64,000 nucleotides of DNA from Bugula neritina (taxonomy: Eukaryota; Bryozoa; Gymnolaemata; Cheilostomatida; Bugulidae), in assembly GCA_964035545.1 (NCBI GenBank), contig CAXIUT010000230.1, positions 1,240,001 to 1,304,000 of the forward strand, written 5' to 3'. How positions within the stretch are numbered: position 1 is the first letter of the stretch; every line of letters begins with the position of its first letter. The notes beneath the pieces are model-generated. The model saw only the letters and a program-made list of their open reading frames with translations. It made no database searches and was not told the DNA's origin. Shown piece by piece: positions 60,301 through 64,000 of this stretch. The translations under genes were made by a program, and so were the position numbers.

Positions 60301-63300
60301 TGTGCGACACAATAAAATATACTGCAACATATCGAAATATACTGTAACATACTGCAACATACTAAAATACACTGCAACACATTAAAATATACTGCAACAT
60401 ACTGAAACATACTGCAACATACTGAAATACACTGTGACACCCTGAAATACACTGCAACATACTGCAACATACTGCAACATACTGAATTACACTGGAACAT
60501 ATTGATATACACTGCAACACATTGAAATATACTGCAACACACTGAAACATGCGGCAATATACCGAAATATACTGCGACACCTTGAAAAATACTGGGACAT
60601 ACGAAATATACTGCAAGTGGTGCAACATACTGAAATACAATGTGACACACTAGAATACACTGCAACATACTGCAACATACTGCAACATACTGAAATATTG
60701 TGCGACACATTGAAATATTCTGCAACGTATTGAAATATACTGTAACATACTGCAACATACTAAAATACACTGCAACATACTGAAATACATTGCAACACAT
60801 TAATATATACTGCAACATACTGCAACATACTGCAACATACTGAAATATTGTGCGACACATTGAAATATACTGCAACATATTGAAATATACTGTAACATAC
60901 TGCAACATACTAAAATACACTGCAACATACTGAAATACATAGCAACACATTAAAATAAACTGCGACATACTGAAACATACTGCAACATGCTGAAATATAC
61001 TGCAACATACTGAAATACACTATAACATATTGAAATATACTGCAACATACTGAATTACACTCTAACATACTGAAATATGCTGTAGCATACTGAAATACAC
61101 TGCAACACACTGAAGTATACTGTAATACACTGAAATGTAATGCAACATACTGAATTATACTGCAACATAGTGCAACATACTGAAATACACTGTGACACAC
61201 TGAAATACACTGAAACATAATGCAACATACTGCAACATACTGAAATACACTGTAACATATCGAAATACACTGCAATTATACTGCAACATACTGCAACATA
61301 CTGAAATACACCGTAACATATCGAAATACACTTCAACATACTGCAACATACTGAAATGCACCGGAACATAATGGAATACCCTGCAACACATTGAAAAATA
61401 CTGCAACAGACTGAAACATAAGGTTACACAATGAAGTATACTGCGACACATTAAAATATACTGCAACATACTGTAATGGACTGCAACATACTGAAATGTA
61501 ATGTAATATGCAGAAATGTACTGTAACATACTGAATTGCACTCTAACATACTGAAATATGCTGTAGCATACTGAAATACACTGCAACACACTGAGGTATA
61601 CTGTAATACACTGAAATGTGATGCAACATACTGAATTATACTGCAACATAGTGCAACATACTGAAATACACTACAACAATCTGCAACATACTGAAATACA
61701 CCGGAACATATAGAAATACACTGCGACACATTGAAACATACTGCAACATACTGAAATACACTGGGACACATTGAAATACACTGCAAAATACTGCAACATA
61801 CTGCAACATACTGAAATACATTGCAACACATTAAAATATACTGCAACATACTGAAACATACTGAAATATACTGCAACACACTGAAACATACGGCAACATA
61901 CCGAAATAAACTGCGACACGTTGAAAATTACTGCAACATACTGAAATATACTGCGACGCCTTAAAATATACTGCAACATACTGAAATAGACTGCATGTGG
62001 TGCAACATACTGAAATACCTTGTGACACACTGAAATACACTGCAACATACTGCAACATACTGAAATATTGTGCGACACAATAAAATATACTGCAACATAT
62101 TGAAATATACTGTAACATACTGAACCATATGGCAACATACCGAAATTTACTGCGACACACTGAAAAATACTGCAACATACGAATTATACTTCAAGTGGTA
62201 CAACATACTGAAATACAATGTGACACACTGAAATGCACTGCAACATACTGCAACATACTGCAACATACTGAAATATTGTGCGACACATTGAAATATACTG
62301 CAACGTATTGAAATATACTGTAACATACTGCAACATACTAAAATACACTGCAACATACTGAAATACATTGCAACACATTAAAATATACTGCGACATACTG
62401 AAACATACTGCAACATGCTGAAATATACTGCAACATACTGAAATACACTATAACATATTGAAATATACTGCAACATACTGAATTACACTCTAACATACTG
62501 AAATATGCTGTAGCATACTGAAATACACTGCAACACACTGAAGTATACTGTAATACACTGAAATGTAATGCAACATACTGAATTATACTGCAACATAGTG
62601 CAACATACTGAAATACACTGTGACACACTGAAATACACTGAAACAAAATGCAACATACTGCAACATACTGAAATACACTGTAACATATCGAAATACACTG
62701 CAACATACTGCAACATACTGCAACATACTGAAATACACTACAACATACTGCAACATACTGAAATTCACTGGAACATATTAAAATACACTGCGACACATTG
62801 AAACATACTGCAACATACTGAAATATACTGCAAGATACTTCAACATACTAAAACAGACTGTGACATACTGAAATACACTGCAACATACTGCAAGATACCG
62901 CAACCTACTGAAATACACTGAAACATATTGAAATACACTGCATCATACTGCAACATACTGAATTACACTGGAACATATTGATATACACTGCAACACATTG
63001 AAATATACTGCAACACACTGAAACATATGGCAATATACCAAAATATACTGCGACACCTTGAAAAATACTGCAACATACGAAATATACTGCAAGTGGTGCA
63101 ACATACTGAAATACAATGTGACATACTGCAACATACTGAAATATACTGCAAGATACCGCAACCTACTGAAATACACTGTAACATATTGAAATACACTGCA
63201 TCATACTGCAACATACTGAATTACACTGGAACATATTGATATACACTGCAACACATTCAAATATACTGCAACACACTGAAACATGCGGCAATATACCGAA

Positions 63301-64000
63301 ATATACTGCGACACCTTGAAAAATACTGCGACATACGAAATATACTGTAAGTGGTGCAACATACTGAAATACAATGTGACACACTAGAATACACTGCAAC
63401 ATACTGCAACATACTGCAACATACTGAAATAGTGTGCGACACATTGAAATATTCTGCAACGTATTGAAATATACTGTAACATACTGCAACATACTAAAAT
63501 ACACTGCAACATACTGAAATACATTGCAACACATTAAAATATACTGCGACATACTGAAACATACTGCAACATGCTGAAATATACTGCAATATACTGAAAT
63601 ACACTATAACATATTGAAATATACTGCAACATACTGAATTACACTCTAACATACTGAAATATGCTGTAGCATACTGAAATACACTGCAACACACTGAAGT
63701 ATACTGTAATACACTGAAATGTAATGCAACATACTGAATTATACTGCAACATAGTGCAACATACTGAAATACACTGTGACACACTGAAATACACTGAAAC
63801 ATAATGCAACATACTGCAACATACTGAAATACACTGTAACATATCGAAATGCACTGCAACATACTGCAACATACTGCAACATACTGAAATACACCGTAAC
63901 ATATCGAAATACACTTCAACATACTGCAACATACTGAAATGCACCGGAACATAATGGAATACCCTGCAACACATTGAAGTATACTGCAACAGACTGAAAC
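57336..64000 (+). repeat. 11.5-kb higher-order copy, second instance (cut by window end)
   Basis: Repeats 45,852-52,490 with scattered substitutions and two small length changes. Private variants include GCATGTGGT near 61,993 in place of the otherwise constant GCAAGTGGT, and GCAATTATACT (11 bases) near 61,273. The match appears to end about 15 bases before the window end, where this copy reads CATTGAAGTATAC and the first reads CATTGAAACATAC. The full extent lies outside the window. Confidence 0.85.

Larger units (their letters stand above)
1..64000 (+). repeat. Decanucleotide satellite array filling the window
   Basis: Every part of the window reads as head-to-tail 10-bp units of consensus GMAAYAYACT (M=A/C, Y=C/T), all in one orientation. 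Frequent variants are GCAACATACT, GAAATACACT, GAAATATACT, GAAACATACT, GCAACACACT, GTAACATACT, GGAACATATT, GCGACACATT and GAATTACACT. Runs of two to four identical GCAACATACT units are common. Occasional 9- or 11-base units shift the phase, but the 10-bp rhythm resumes at once. Variant decamers occur in a reproducible order over kilobases, so the array has higher-order structure and is not a simple microsatellite. No stretch above 300 bases departs from this pattern, so there is no intergenic space or hidden gene to describe. Known biology: arrays like this are typical of eukaryotic constitutive heterochromatin. Chromosomal position and species are not determinable here. Confidence 0.97.

Noticed and set aside
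1-64000. CRISPR array
   Set aside because: Repeats are contiguous 10-bp units without unique spacers, and there are no associated genes or leader.
1-64000. Telomeric repeat or known centromere box
   Set aside because: No TTAGGG- or TTTAGGG-type tract is present on either strand, and I found no match to the CENP-B box pattern with its TTCG and CGGG cores. A centromeric location remains possible but is not shown.
1-64000. Bacterial-type promoters from the many TATACT boxes
   Set aside because: TATACT is part of the monomer and occurs in very many units. Its presence carries no information, and there is no gene downstream.
1-64000. tRNA, rRNA or other structured RNA genes
   Set aside because: No departure from the decamer pattern is long enough, and no cloverleaf or conserved rRNA core was seen.
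1-64000. Transposable element or viral insertion
   Set aside because: Variant decamers continue without interruption. I found no terminal repeats, target-site duplications or coding domains.

Overview
The whole 64,000-base window is one uninterrupted satellite array, with no gene, RNA gene or mobile element that I can support. The basic unit is a decamer with plus-strand consensus GMAAYAYACT. The commonest forms are GCAACATACT, GAAATACACT, GAAATATACT, GCAACACACT, GCGACACATT and GAATTACACT. All decamers run in the same direction from base 1 to base 64,000. I found no inverted block, no transposon, no unique spacer and no telomeric repeat. The plus strand is A-rich and G-poor: the common pair GAAATACACT+GCAACATACT has 9 A, 5 C, 4 T and 2 G.

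A gene-free array of this size and purity points to eukaryotic heterochromatin (centromeric, pericentromeric, subtelomeric or another satellite block). I cannot name the organism from the sequence. Nothing looks prokaryotic.

Above the decamer there are several levels of organisation. Variant decamers occur in fixed orders and form modules of roughly 1.1-1.8 kb, tagged by recognisable markers: CCATATGG, CCATATGA or CCATAAGG, the phase-breaking element CAAGTGGT, and a TCTAAC...TGTAGC segment. Modules are assembled into larger segmental copies. In order: 1-2,612 recurs at 7,066-9,676. 2,900-5,029 is an older version of 13,337-15,478. A 2,476-bp tandem duplication covers 9,561-14,512. A 10,691-bp tandem duplication covers 11,123-32,504, with internal 3,283-bp periodicity. 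32,505-34,091 is a transition zone with a 258-bp deletion. Nested 3,063-bp and 4,637-bp tandem duplications lie between about 34,092 and 43,900. A bridge follows at 43,897-45,851. An 11,484-11,495-bp repeat starts at 45,852, restarts at 57,336 and runs to the window end; its first copy contains a further 5,029-bp duplication.

The nesting lets some events be ordered: 2,476 before 10,691, and 3,063 before 4,637. Long open frames are abundant, mainly on the minus strand, but they follow from the repeat itself. A stop-poor 10-bp unit read in triplets gives a 10-residue peptide repeat in every frame. I do not annotate them as genes. The main interest is the evolution of the array and the question of whether its near-identical 10.7-kb copies are real or an assembly duplication.
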